Shown here one piece after another: positions 39,355 through 48,452 of a stretch of 53,157 nucleotides of DNA. The position numbers and the translations under genes were made by a program. Where the stretch lies: contig CAILUI010000422.1 of NCBI GenBank assembly GCA_903837355.1, positions 1 to 53,157 of the forward strand, read 5' to 3'. The notes under the pieces are model-generated. The model saw nothing but the letters and a program-made list of their open reading frames with translations, was not told the origin of the DNA and searched no databases. Numbering within the stretch: position 1 is the stretch's first letter; the number at the start of each line of letters is the position of its first letter. The stretch comes from an uncultured Victivallales bacterium. GTDB lineage: Bacteria > Verrucomicrobiota > Lentisphaeria > Oligosphaerales > JAFGRS01.

Positions 39355-39747
39355 ATGAACAGCGCCGATGGAATGCTCGCATCCGTAGTGGTCGGCCTGA
39401 TCGTGACGATCCCCGTGATTATCGTCACCGCTCTGTACGTACGTTGGCTCTTCAGAATCAATGACATCATCTGCCGCCTCGCCGCCATCCAGGCAGCGCA
39501 GGAGCGCCAGGCCGTCGCTACCGAGGCCCTGCTCAAGGCCGTGGCGCCGACCGCGTCCCAGCCAGACGAAGTCGCAGCACAGCAGAGGCAAGCCGCAGCA
39601 CGCACAACCACCCGGTTTCCAGGCGCGGAGCCAACGGTCTTGCCTGGCGGCCCGACGGAGCAGTGGTCCCGCACTCCCGTCATCGTTGCCTGCGTACTAC
39701 TCGTGATCATCGTTCTTGGTGTGATCGTGACTCTCTCCAGGTCGTGA
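39355..39747 (+). CDS. Two-helix membrane protein, possible lysogenic moron
   Basis: ATG 39355 follows GAGGAGGGG. The product has 130 residues, with membrane helices at about 8-29 (ASVVVGLIVTIPVIIVTALY) and about 106-126 (PVIVACVLLVIIVLGVIVTL). Between them is a helical/disordered Ala/Gln-rich stretch. It sits between repressor and recombinase and is probably expressed with the repressor. Superinfection exclusion is one possible role; there is no direct evidence. Confidence 0.65.
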   Translation: MNSADGMLASVVVGLIVTIPVIIVTALYVRWLFRINDIICRLAAIQAAQERQAVATEALLKAVAPTASQPDEVAAQQRQAAARTTTRFPGAEPTVLPGGPTEQWSRTPVIVACVLLVIIVLGVIVTLSRS

Positions 39748-39797
39748 GAGCCTGGGGCCATCGCGCGCCGCCCGAGCCGTCGGAGACACCCCCACCC

Positions 39798-41312
39798 ATG
39801 CGCTACCTTCTCTACGCCCGCGTGTCCCCCAAGGGTAGCACCTGGGACGGCGCCGAGACCACCGTCCCTGACCAGCTCCGCGACGGCCGCTCCTACGTCC
39901 TCGCGCGAGATCCCGCCGGGACCTGCACCGAGGCCTGGGACGAACTGGCCACCGCCGACCACAAAGCCATGCATCAGTTCCGCGCGGCCATGGAAGCTAT
40001 GCGCGCCGGGCGCGCCCAGTGGGACGCCCTCGTCTGCCGGCACATCGACCGCATTGGCCGCAGCGCCCTCGAGGTCATCCAGATCGGCGCCGAACTCGCC
40101 CGCCACGGCAAACACCTCGTCGTCTACGCCATGCCCTTTCCGTCAGAGCCCCCCATGGGCCCGTTGATCCTCGGCATCTTCGCCCTGCTCGCCGAGTTCG
40201 AGCGCCGCATGATCGCCGACCGCACCCGTGCCAAGATGGTAACCATCGCCCGCGGTGGCGGCATCCCCTACGGCAGTCCGCCCTTCGGCTACCGTCGCGC
40301 CGGCCCCAAGAACAACGTCCCCGAGATCGAGCCCCGCGAGGCCGAGATCGTGCGCGACGTGTACCGTTCCGTGGCCAGCGCCGCAGCCTACCCTGTCGAG
40401 CTCAGCCGCCGGCACGGCGTATCCGCGCAGACCATCTGGAACATGCTGCGGCGTCGGTTCTACCTCGGCGTTGTCGAGTACAACGGCCAGCAGTACCCCG
40501 GCAAACACGCCCCCATCATCGATCAGGACCTCTGGGACCGCGTACAGACGCGCCTTCCCGTCCGCGTTTCCAGCTCTCCCCAAGACCAGCCGTCTGCAAG
40601 ACTGGGGCGCCACAACGCCCGCAAACACCCCTTCCCCCTGAGCGGCTTGCTCCGTTGCACCTGCGGACGCTTCCTCACCCCCGGCAGCGCCCGCGGCCGC
40701 GGCGGCATCGCCTACCGCTACTACCTCTGCACCGACCGCGACGACTGCAAGCGCCGCTTCCGCGCCGACCACGTTGAACGCGCCGTACGCGACCTCCTCC
40801 GCGCCATACCCATCGACCCGAAAACCGTCGAAGACGCCTGCCAGCACCTCACCGACCGCATGCGCGCCACCGCCGCCGCCTCAGAGTCCATGGCCGAAGT
40901 CGCGAGCCTGCGCACGGCGCTGGCGGCCGCCAAAGCAGAACAGGAGCGAGTTGCCCGGCTCTTCATCGACGGCATCGTCACCCGCGAGAATGCCGGCCTC
41001 TTCAACACTCGCCTCAGCGAGTGCCAGTCCGAGGTGTCCCGGCTGAGCGCCCGGATCGCCGCCCTGGTCGACCTGGCCAATCCCCTGATCCAGATCGCCG
41101 ACGCCGACGCATGGCTGCGTCAGTTCCGCGGCCTGGTGGCGGCGATGGACGCGATGGGGGATGATCCCGAGGGGACGGCCGCAGTACTGCGGGCCGTAGT
41201 GGAAAGGATCGAACCGGGAGAGAAGAGCGGAACCTGGAACGTCAGCCTACTCCTGCCCGGTTCGCCTATTGTATCCATCTGGCAGCCCGACCTGGATTCG
41301 AACCAAGACTAA
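39798..41312 (+). CDS. Large serine recombinase (phage integrase)
   Basis: ATG 39798 begins MRYLLYARVSPKG with catalytic Ser10. The product has 504 residues. Resolvase domain: CRHIDRIGRSALEVIQIGAE, GILALLAEFERRMIADRTRA-like helix. The recombinase domain (PPFGYRRAGP ... REAEIVRDVYRSVA, WNMLRRRFYLGVVEYNGQQY) follows, then a zinc ribbon (LLRCTCG...LCTDRDDC) and a C-terminal coiled coil (SLRTALAAAKAEQERVARLF). The last 11 codons lie on the antisense strand of the tRNA-Gln gene, whose sequence supplies the stop. A GTCTTGCAGACGG-type repeat (40587-40602) lies in the zinc-domain linker. Confidence 0.92.
   Translation: MRYLLYARVSPKGSTWDGAETTVPDQLRDGRSYVLARDPAGTCTEAWDELATADHKAMHQFRAAMEAMRAGRAQWDALVCRHIDRIGRSALEVIQIGAELARHGKHLVVYAMPFPSEPPMGPLILGIFALLAEFERRMIADRTRAKMVTIARGGGIPYGSPPFGYRRAGPKNNVPEIEPREAEIVRDVYRSVASAAAYPVELSRRHGVSAQTIWNMLRRRFYLGVVEYNGQQYPGKHAPIIDQDLWDRVQTRLPVRVSSSPQDQPSARLGRHNARKHPFPLSGLLRCTCGRFLTPGSARGRGGIAYRYYLCTDRDDCKRRFRADHVERAVRDLLRAIPIDPKTVEDACQHLTDRMRATAAASESMAEVASLRTALAAAKAEQERVARLFIDGIVTRENAGLFNTRLSECQSEVSRLSARIAALVDLANPLIQIADADAWLRQFRGLVAAMDAMGDDPEGTAAVLRAVVERIEPGEKSGTWNVSLLLPGSPIVSIWQPDLDSNQD
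40587..40602. repeat. GTCTTGCAGACGG-type repeat inside the recombinase gene (reverse orientation)
   Basis: CAGCCGTCTGCAAGAC, one mismatch to the reverse complement of the 16-bp unit. It is read here as QPSARL, a frame different from that in the two early genes carrying the same unit. Confidence 0.75.
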
Positions 41313-41330
41313 CTGGACCAGAGCCAGTTG
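41280..41330. other. Probable right attachment site region (attR) in tRNA-Gln
   Basis: The crossover should lie in the 3' part of the tRNA, where phage and host sequence meet. The exact core cannot be set without the left end, where a copy of this segment is expected. Confidence 0.5.
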
Positions 41331-41353
41331 TGCTACCATTACACCATCGGGCT
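41280..41353 (-). tRNA. tRNA-Gln (anticodon CUG)
   Basis: A complete 74-nt cloverleaf is seen on the minus strand. The acceptor AGCCCGA pairs with TCGGGCT. The D arm is GTGT-AATGGTA-GCAC and the anticodon stem ACTGG/CCAGT has loop CTCTGGT. The T arm contains TTCGAAT, the discriminator is G73 and CCA is encoded. The 3' half is adjacent to and overlapped by the phage recombinase. This arrangement marks the phage attachment site, with the phage supplying or keeping the tRNA 3' end. Confidence 0.95.
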
Positions 41354-41851
41354 GCAAAAGACGGCGGATACTATAGCGGGCGGTGCGGGCGCGTTCAAGG
41401 GAGTCGGAGAGGGTTTTGGTGATGCCAGTGAAGTCTGCAGCCGCCGGCTCTGCGGGCACGCGGTGGCGCGTCCTGCTGTCCAGTAGGACGCGCACGCGCC
41501 GGTGAGCCGTCCCCCGTCTCCGGCCTCTGGCCGGTGGCTCAGCGGCGCGGGCGCGCCTGGGGAGCTTCGCCCTCCAGGGTGGCGCTCGCGGCCGGGCGGC
41601 CTGGCGTCGACGTCTGCGCTGTACGGCGGGCTGGTCACGCCGGCATGGACCGCTGTCTTCAGGTCGGAGCGCGAGGACCGCCGACCTCGGCGCAGCGCGC
41701 CACGCTGCATGGGGCGCCTGGCACTCGCGACCGGGCCACGCTACCTTACCGCGTCGCTCCCTCCCGAAGGGCTGCTGCGACCGGGGCGAGCAGGGAGCCG
41801 ACGGGCCCGGGGCGTGACCGCACAACGAGTGGGCAGGCAAGGAGAAACACC
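41354..41851. other. Intergenic region without a gene
   Basis: About 500 GC-rich bases between tRNA-Gln and the next host gene. Besides the tRNA promoter it holds a 7-bp-arm hairpin (41468-41491, GCGTCCT/AGGACGC) and a CCGGCC-TCT-GGCCGG hairpin (41520-41534). No RNA gene or coding sequence is convincing. Confidence 0.5.
41370..41398 (-). promoter_or_regulatory. Sigma-70-type promoter of tRNA-Gln
   Basis: TTGAAC (41398-41393) and TATAGT (41375-41370) on the minus strand are spaced 17 bp apart. Transcription would begin about 10 bases before the tRNA 5' end at 41353. Confidence 0.8.
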
Positions 41852-42835
41852 ATGGGCGAGCGTAAGTATGCCGTCATCCTGGGCAATCTGGGTAACACCT
41901 GTGACCGCTTCTGCAGCGGCTACAAGAAGAACCCACCGGCGCTGGAGATGCTGAAGGCGGCCGCCGGCATCCCGCATGTGCGCGGCATCGAGTTGGTGGG
42001 CTCCTGGGACATCCGCCCGGACAACGCGGCGGAGATGAAGCGGGCGCTGGACGGGCACGGCCTGGCCTGCGTATCGATCATCCCGGACCTCTTCGCCGTC
42101 AAGGAGTTCGCCAAGGGCGCCTTCTCCAATCCCGATGCCGCCATTCGCAACCGCGCCATCACGGAGACCCGCCGGATGTGTGACATCGCCTTGGACCTGG
42201 GCTGTGGCTTGATCAACCTCTGGCCCGGGCAGGACGGCTATGACTACCTGTTGTCGACCGACTACGAGCACGAGCGCGAGTTGGAGTGCCAAGCGGTGCG
42301 CGAACTGGCTCTGGCCTATCCGACACTCCGCTTCGCCCTGGAGTACAAGCCGAAGGAACCGCGCACGCACTGCTACCTGGCGCGCATGGCTGACAGCCTG
42401 CTGCTGGCCCAGGAAACGGGCTGCTCCAACGTTGGCGTGACCATGGATACCGGCCATGCCTTCGCCGCCGGCGAGAACCCGGCCGAGGCCGTGGTCCTGG
42501 CCCGGCGCGCCGGGAACCGTCTGTTCCACATGCACTTCAATGATAACTATGCCTCCTGGGACGACGACATGATCGTCGGGTCGGTACACACGCTGGTCTA
42601 CCTCGAACTGCTCTACTGGCTAGACCGCTGCGGTTATGCCGGGTGGCTGTCCATGGATCAGTACCCCTACCGCGAGGACGCCGCCGGCGCCATCGGCGAG
42701 AGCATTGAGTGGCTGGTGGCGTTCGACGCCCTGCTGGGGCGTCATCGGGCGGAACTGGACCAGGTGATTGCCGCGGGCGACCCCGTCGCCACCTCGCGGT
42801 TGATGCGCCGCCTGTTTGCCCCGGTGGTCCGCTGA
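41852..42835 (+). CDS. Sugar phosphate isomerase/epimerase-like protein
   Basis: ATG 41852 has AAGGAG upstream. The product has 327 residues, a TIM-barrel of the xylose-isomerase-like (AP endonuclease 2) family. Features are PHVRGIELVGSWDIRPDN, VSIIPDLFA, GCGLINLWPGQDGYDY, FALEYKPKEPR (metal Glu), NVGVTMDTGHAFAAGENPAE (Asp/His), LFHMHFNDNY and GWLSMDQYPYREDA. It likely isomerises or epimerises a sugar or hydroxy-acid using a divalent metal. The exact substrate is not readable. It is the first host gene after the junction. Confidence 0.8.
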   Translation: MGERKYAVILGNLGNTCDRFCSGYKKNPPALEMLKAAAGIPHVRGIELVGSWDIRPDNAAEMKRALDGHGLACVSIIPDLFAVKEFAKGAFSNPDAAIRNRAITETRRMCDIALDLGCGLINLWPGQDGYDYLLSTDYEHERELECQAVRELALAYPTLRFALEYKPKEPRTHCYLARMADSLLLAQETGCSNVGVTMDTGHAFAAGENPAEAVVLARRAGNRLFHMHFNDNYASWDDDMIVGSVHTLVYLELLYWLDRCGYAGWLSMDQYPYREDAAGAIGESIEWLVAFDALLGRHRAELDQVIAAGDPVATSRLMRRLFAPVVR

Positions 42836-42899
42836 GGGCGTACCGGGGAAGCGCGTTGGGGCCTCCCCATTCGCGCCGCCAACGTCGGAGGGTGCGCGC

Positions 42900-42919
42900 G
42901 GGCACTCCGTGGAGTGCCC
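42900..42919. other. 20-bp palindrome upstream of asnA
   Basis: GGGCACTCC-GT-GGAGTGCCC, perfect 9-bp arms with a 2-base centre, in the 129-bp gap between the isomerase gene and asnA. Could be an operator or an RNA hairpin. No T-box or attenuator features accompany it. Confidence 0.5.
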
Positions 42920-42964
42920 CCATGGGCTGTATGACTCAGTCCCCCAGCGAAAGGAATACCGAGG

Positions 42965-44005
42965 ATGGCCAGTCGACTTGTGTTCCCTGCGGGCTATGCG
43001 GCGAAACTCCCCCCCATCGAGACCGAGAAGGCAATCCGCAAGATCAAGGAGTTCTTCCAGACCAACCTGGCCTATGAACTCGATCTGGTGCGCGTGACCG
43101 CACCCCTGGTCGTGGCGGCGGGGACCGGCATCAACGACGACCTGAATGGCACCGAGAAGCCCGTCTCGTTTGCCCTCAAGGGCCTTCCCGGGGTGACGGC
43201 CGAGATCGTGCAGTCCCTGGCCAAGTGGAAGCGCATGACCCTGGCAGACCTGGGGTTCGAGCCGGGAACGGGGCTCTACACCGATATGAATGCGCTACGC
43301 CCGGACGAGGATCTCGACAACCTGCACTCGGTGTACGTGGACCAGTGGGACTGGGAGCGCGTCATCACGCCCGACGAGCGCCATGTCGAGTTCCTCAAAC
43401 GCATCGTGCGGCGGCTCTACGATGTCATCCGGCGGACGCAGAAGTACGTCTGCCACGAGTATGACTGCCTGACGCCGTTTCTGCCGGAGGAGATCACCTT
43501 CGTCCACACCGAGGAACTCCTCGAACGCTACCCCGCGCTCACGCCGCGGGAGCGCGAGACGGCGGCCTGTCGGCACTACGGGGCGATCTTCGTAATCGGC
43601 ATCGGCGGCGAGCTCCCCGACGGCACTATCCACGACGGCCGGGCTCCCGATTACGACGACTGGACCACCACCAGCGCCCCGGGGCGTTGCGGCCTCAACG
43701 GCGACATCGTGGTCCACAACCCGGTGCTGGATTCGTCCTTCGAACTGTCGTCCATGGGCATCCGGGTCGATCAGCAGGCGCTGCTGCGCCAGTTGCGCAT
43801 CCGGGGCATGGAGCAGCGCACGTCGCTCTACTGGCACCGTCGACTGCTGGCCGGCGAGTTGCCGCTGTCCATCGGCGGCGGCATCGGCCAGTCGCGCCTG
43901 TGCATGCTGTACCTGCAGAAGGCCCACATCGGCGAGATCCAGGCCGGCATCTGGCCGGCAGACATGGTCGCGGCCTGCCGGCAAGCCGGTATGGCGCTGC
44001 TCTGA
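42965..44005 (+). CDS. asnA: Aspartate-ammonia ligase (asparagine synthetase A)
   Basis: 346 residues, the AsnA size. Class II aminoacyl-tRNA-synthetase-like fold with family blocks RLVFPAGYAAKLPPIETEKA, LVRVTAPLVVAAGTGINDDL, SFALKGLPGVTAEIVQSLAK, TDMNALRPDEDLDNLHSVYV, VDQWDWERVI, TFVHTEELLERYPALTPRER, SSMGIRVDQQAL and GGGIGQSRLCMLYLQ. It makes Asn from Asp, ammonia and ATP. The next gene charges that Asn to tRNA, so the pair links synthesis and use of asparagine. Confidence 0.95.
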   Translation: MASRLVFPAGYAAKLPPIETEKAIRKIKEFFQTNLAYELDLVRVTAPLVVAAGTGINDDLNGTEKPVSFALKGLPGVTAEIVQSLAKWKRMTLADLGFEPGTGLYTDMNALRPDEDLDNLHSVYVDQWDWERVITPDERHVEFLKRIVRRLYDVIRRTQKYVCHEYDCLTPFLPEEITFVHTEELLERYPALTPRERETAACRHYGAIFVIGIGGELPDGTIHDGRAPDYDDWTTTSAPGRCGLNGDIVVHNPVLDSSFELSSMGIRVDQQALLRQLRIRGMEQRTSLYWHRRLLAGELPLSIGGGIGQSRLCMLYLQKAHIGEIQAGIWPADMVAACRQAGMALL

Positions 44006-44036
44006 GCGTCCCCCCGGGTAAGACATGGAGGCAGCG

Positions 44037-45434
<1,398 letters not shown>

Positions 45435-45449
45435 AGCGGCGAAGCCGCT
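45435..45449. terminator. Short hairpin between convergent host operons
   Basis: AGCGGC-GAA-GCCGCT fills the 14-bp gap between asnS and the convergent FecR gene. It may act as a bidirectional transcript end, though no T-run follows. Confidence 0.35.
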
Positions 45450-47086
45450 CAGCGCTGGGGCTGCGACTGAACCGGTCTGACCGTCCCGGCGGCATCGAAG
45501 ATGCCGATGTAGCGGTTGACCGGCGCGCGTGCGTCGAAGGCGCCCTGCAGGGCCCGCGCCTCGGCGCCGTAGAAGAAGCCGCGCAACGACGAAGACTCCA
45601 CCCGCGTCTCTCCCGAGATCGAGGTCACGCGACCATGGATCCCGGTCTCACTGGCCGAACCGGCCAGCCCCATGGCAGGACCGCCGTTGCCACGGAAATC
45701 GAGGTCACCGGTGAAGGCGTAAGTCCGGAAATCGAGGTTGAGGCGAGAGGTCCCGTCGAAGCGTTCGGTGCCGTTGCGCAGGCAATGGGCGCTCCCGGTG
45801 TAGGCGCCGGCGAAGTCGCGACCCAGCAGGGAATCGCGGACGTAGTCGGCGGCTGTGCGAGCCAGGCTCGTAGCCTGCCACAGACCCACGGTGTGGTGCG
45901 CCGGCCCAGAGCCGTTGGGATCGTTGAGATCCATCTCCCACCAGCCCCAGTTAGTGATCGTGGCGACCGCATCGGGCGGCTGAATGGTCCCGTTGGTCAC
46001 GGTGATGGCCGCATTGCCTTGGATGGTCCCGTCGTCGAAGGTGAAGGGGATGGCGGGTGCCTGCACGGGGCCGTCTGGGAAGGTGTCAGCGCTATCGCCC
46101 GTGCCGGCGGCGTGCAGGGCCATGCCGCCGGTGTCCACGGCAACCAGACGCGAGCCGCTGATGCTGACGGTGACATAGACCTCGTCCGGCGTGACCGAAC
46201 GCAGGGCCCAGTCGTTGCTGAGGTCCAGGCCCACGGCATTGCCGTTCCACATGGGCAGGTAGGCAGTGGCCTGCGCGGACGCCGCCAGCGCCGCCGCCAG
46301 CGCCACGCGCGCCTCTTCGTCGGTCCGGTAGCCAGGGATGGCCGCGTGCGGTTCGCCGGGCGTACCCTCGGACGGCGTCTCGACGGCGGCCGGCGGCGGC
46401 TTTGGCAACCCCTCGGCGCTGCCCACACCACCTACCGACGTCAGCCCGAGCAGGGCAGCGGCCACAGCGTCCATGGGGTGCACGGCACCGGGACCTTCGC
46501 CGCTGGCGACGGTCAGGCCGGTACCCGGGATGTAGACGATCCGGTAGCCATCGTCGTTCTCGACCGTGATGCCGGCACCGGTCGTGCCGAGCAGCACGAC
46601 CGTGGTCAGTTGCGCCGTGACCTCGGCGGCGAAAGACGAGCCGCGGATACCGATGGTGGCGGTCGGCGTGTCGGCCTTGAAGTTCTCCGGAGCGATCTTC
46701 ATAATCGCGCCCCCGACGATACGGAAAACGCCCTCGCTGACGTTGAGGCTCAGGGCGCCCTGGCCTTCACTGCGCTTGAAGACGCACTCGGTGATCTGGA
46801 TCTGCGTGTTCCGCCCCATGCTCAGGATGGTATCGTCGGTGAAACAAACCTGCACGCGGCCGCGCTCGCCGGTCTTGAGGGTGTCGTTCTGGAAGACCGC
46901 ATCCTTCAACGCCAGCGGCACGCCCTTGCCGTCCGCACGGGTGACGTGCACCTCCCCGCGCACAGCCACGACGAGGCCGGCCGGATCAGGGGCGGCGACG
47001 AGCGCAAGGGCCGCCAGCAACATGCCGCCGCCGAGCCGCAGGGCCCCGCGGCCAGAAGCACCACGACGTGTAGGGTAGGGTTTCAT
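45449..47086 (-). CDS. FecR-domain surface protein with TbpB-like C-terminal domain
   Basis: ATG 47086 has AGGAG upstream. The product has 545 residues. Signal peptide at about 1-33 (LGGGMLLAALALVAAPD), then a FecR domain at about 36-190 (VAVRGEVHVTR ... LKTGERGRVQVCF, LSLNVSEGVFRIVGGA, FKADTPTATIGIRGSSFAAE). After a linker the C-terminal ~120 residues show a TbpB-type beta-barrel pattern (LDFRTYAFTGDLDFRG, SLRGFFYGAEARALQGAF). Secreted to the surface, perhaps through the barrel protein encoded just upstream. Last gene of the operon. Confidence 0.8.
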   Translation of the reverse strand: MKPYPTRRGASGRGALRLGGGMLLAALALVAAPDPAGLVVAVRGEVHVTRADGKGVPLALKDAVFQNDTLKTGERGRVQVCFTDDTILSMGRNTQIQITECVFKRSEGQGALSLNVSEGVFRIVGGAIMKIAPENFKADTPTATIGIRGSSFAAEVTAQLTTVVLLGTTGAGITVENDDGYRIVYIPGTGLTVASGEGPGAVHPMDAVAAALLGLTSVGGVGSAEGLPKPPPAAVETPSEGTPGEPHAAIPGYRTDEEARVALAAALAASAQATAYLPMWNGNAVGLDLSNDWALRSVTPDEVYVTVSISGSRLVAVDTGGMALHAAGTGDSADTFPDGPVQAPAIPFTFDDGTIQGNAAITVTNGTIQPPDAVATITNWGWWEMDLNDPNGSGPAHHTVGLWQATSLARTAADYVRDSLLGRDFAGAYTGSAHCLRNGTERFDGTSRLNLDFRTYAFTGDLDFRGNGGPAMGLAGSASETGIHGRVTSISGETRVESSSLRGFFYGAEARALQGAFDARAPVNRYIGIFDAAGTVRPVQSQPQR

Positions 47087-47124
47087 GCCGCTTCTCCTGC
47101 CTGTCTCCGGCCGGGCCCGAAGCC

Positions 47125-48429
47125 CTAAAATGCGTAGGTGACACTCAGCGAGGTCACGTTCCGGTCATAGTCGTAGAGGTCGTTACTGGACTGCGAGGTC
47201 TCCAGCTTATGGCGCAGTTCGACCGCTGCGTGCGCCCCGAGCAGACGCCGCAGGCCGACCCCGATGCCGTGGACGGAGTCCCGCCGCCGGGAGGTTGCGA
47301 GGGGTTCCGGCTCCGCAAAGAGCCAGTTCTCGTAACGGTAGGAGGCCAGGAAGCTGAAGCGCCAGGGCAGTGACAGTTGGTAACCCAGGCCCGCAAAGGC
47401 CCGGTCATAGGTCTGGTCGCCGGCCTCGGCATCGTGGAGTTCGGCGCCGGTCTCGGCACTGAAGGCATGGCGGCCCAGCGTCCAGGTCGGCCGCAGGGAG
47501 GCGGTGCCGCTGGGGCCGCTCGCGTCCGGCTCCCGCCAGTAGGTGCGGTCCTCGGCGCTGAGCTCCAGACGGATCGCGGTATGGCGGGTCGTGGCCACGT
47601 TGGCGAAGGCGCGGGCGCCCCACGTCCCGAGGTAGCGGTTGTCATCCTTCGCCATGTAGGCGCCGTTGAGGCCGAGACCAACGAGGGTCCGACCGAGCTT
47701 CCAGCGCGGGCCGGTGTCCAGGCGGAGGTACTGGACATCCAGATCGTCCTGGTCCAGGTAGAGGGCGTCATAGGCCAGGGCTTCGGAGACCCAGGCCAGC
47801 CCTTGGGTACGAGGCGTCCAGCGGTGCTCGACAACCAGGCTCTGCGAGGTAAACCAGTCCCTCTCGATGGGCACGTTGAGCGGGGGCAGGTTGGGCAGCA
47901 CGATGGTGTCCTGGGGGCTCACCCGGGCGTTGTCGTCGCGGGCGATCGTAAGGGTCAGAGCGCCGCTGAATCGGTGCGAGCAGCGCGCAGCACGGATCTG
48001 GTTCATGTACTCATCAATGGTACGGCGTACCCCTGCCGGCGTCTCGGGCCGGGCGGCCACCTCCCGGAACAGCTCCTCGGCAACCGTGAAAAGCTGCAAC
48101 TGGCAGTACGTCCGCGCCAGTTCCAGTCGGGCTCGGTCATCGCCGGGACGCATGACCAGGACCCGGTCAAAAGCCGCCGCCGCGACCTCGTAGTTGCCCG
48201 CACCGAAGGCCGCCTGGCCGAGCAGGAAGCTGACGTCGGCGTTGGCCGGATCGGCACGAAAAGCGGCCTGCAAATGGAGCAGGGCCTCATCATGGCGGCC
48301 GGCCTCGAGGCTCGCCTTGCCCAGTACCAGGGCGTCGCCCTCGGCCTGGGCCATCGCCGAACCCGTCAGAAACCACACGACCAGCATGGCGCTGGCGACG
48401 CGGAACTGTTGGCTCACCCACCGTTTCAT
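47125..48429 (-). CDS. TPR and outer-membrane barrel protein, Slam/DUF560-like
   Basis: ATG 48429 has AAGGAG 5 bases upstream. The product has 434 residues. Signal peptide at about 1-28 (SAMLVVWFLTGSAMAQ), TPR helices at about 30-120 (GRHDEALLHLQAAFRADPAN, GNYEVAAAAFDRVLVMRPGD), and then an alternating aromatic beta-barrel to the terminal VTYAF, which ends in Phe as outer-membrane barrels do. A periplasmic TPR with a C-terminal barrel is the layout of Slam (type XI) secretion proteins. The FecR/TbpB-like gene downstream would be its cargo. Confidence 0.75.
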   Translation of the reverse strand: MKRWVSQQFRVASAMLVVWFLTGSAMAQAEGDALVLGKASLEAGRHDEALLHLQAAFRADPANADVSFLLGQAAFGAGNYEVAAAAFDRVLVMRPGDDRARLELARTYCQLQLFTVAEELFREVAARPETPAGVRRTIDEYMNQIRAARCSHRFSGALTLTIARDDNARVSPQDTIVLPNLPPLNVPIERDWFTSQSLVVEHRWTPRTQGLAWVSEALAYDALYLDQDDLDVQYLRLDTGPRWKLGRTLVGLGLNGAYMAKDDNRYLGTWGARAFANVATTRHTAIRLELSAEDRTYWREPDASGPSGTASLRPTWTLGRHAFSAETGAELHDAEAGDQTYDRAFAGLGYQLSLPWRFSFLASYRYENWLFAEPEPLATSRRRDSVHGIGVGLRRLLGAHAAVELRHKLETSQSSNDLYDYDRNVTSLSVTYAF

Positions 48430-48452
48430 GCCGACTCCTTGTGCGAGGCGCC

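Larger units (their letters stand above)
1..41312. mobile_element. Lambda-type prophage (right part; left end outside window)
   Basis: Terminase, portal, protease, decoration protein, capsid, tail tube, tape measure and fibre genes follow lambda order on the minus strand. Replication and recombination genes and a CI-type repressor lie to the right. The right boundary is the tRNA-Gln gene overlapped by the serine recombinase. The tape measure of about 552 residues suggests a short siphovirus tail, roughly 80 nm by the usual length rule. No holin, endolysin or left attachment site is visible, so the left end must lie before base 1. The structural genes look intact, but activity cannot be judged from this window. 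Confidence 0.9.

Noticed and set aside
41281..41312. The recombinase end PDLDSNQD as a conserved protein motif
   Set aside because: These codons are the antisense of the tRNA-Gln T-arm and acceptor, a common artefact where genes run into tRNAs.
41405..41851. Coding frames on both strands upstream of the isomerase gene
   Set aside because: Composition is low-complexity Arg/Pro/Ala, with no ribosome site or family features. Treated as intergenic.
42836..42964. T-box or attenuator controlling asnA
   Set aside because: The gap is too short and has only one 20-bp palindrome. No T-box sequence or terminator/antiterminator pair is seen.
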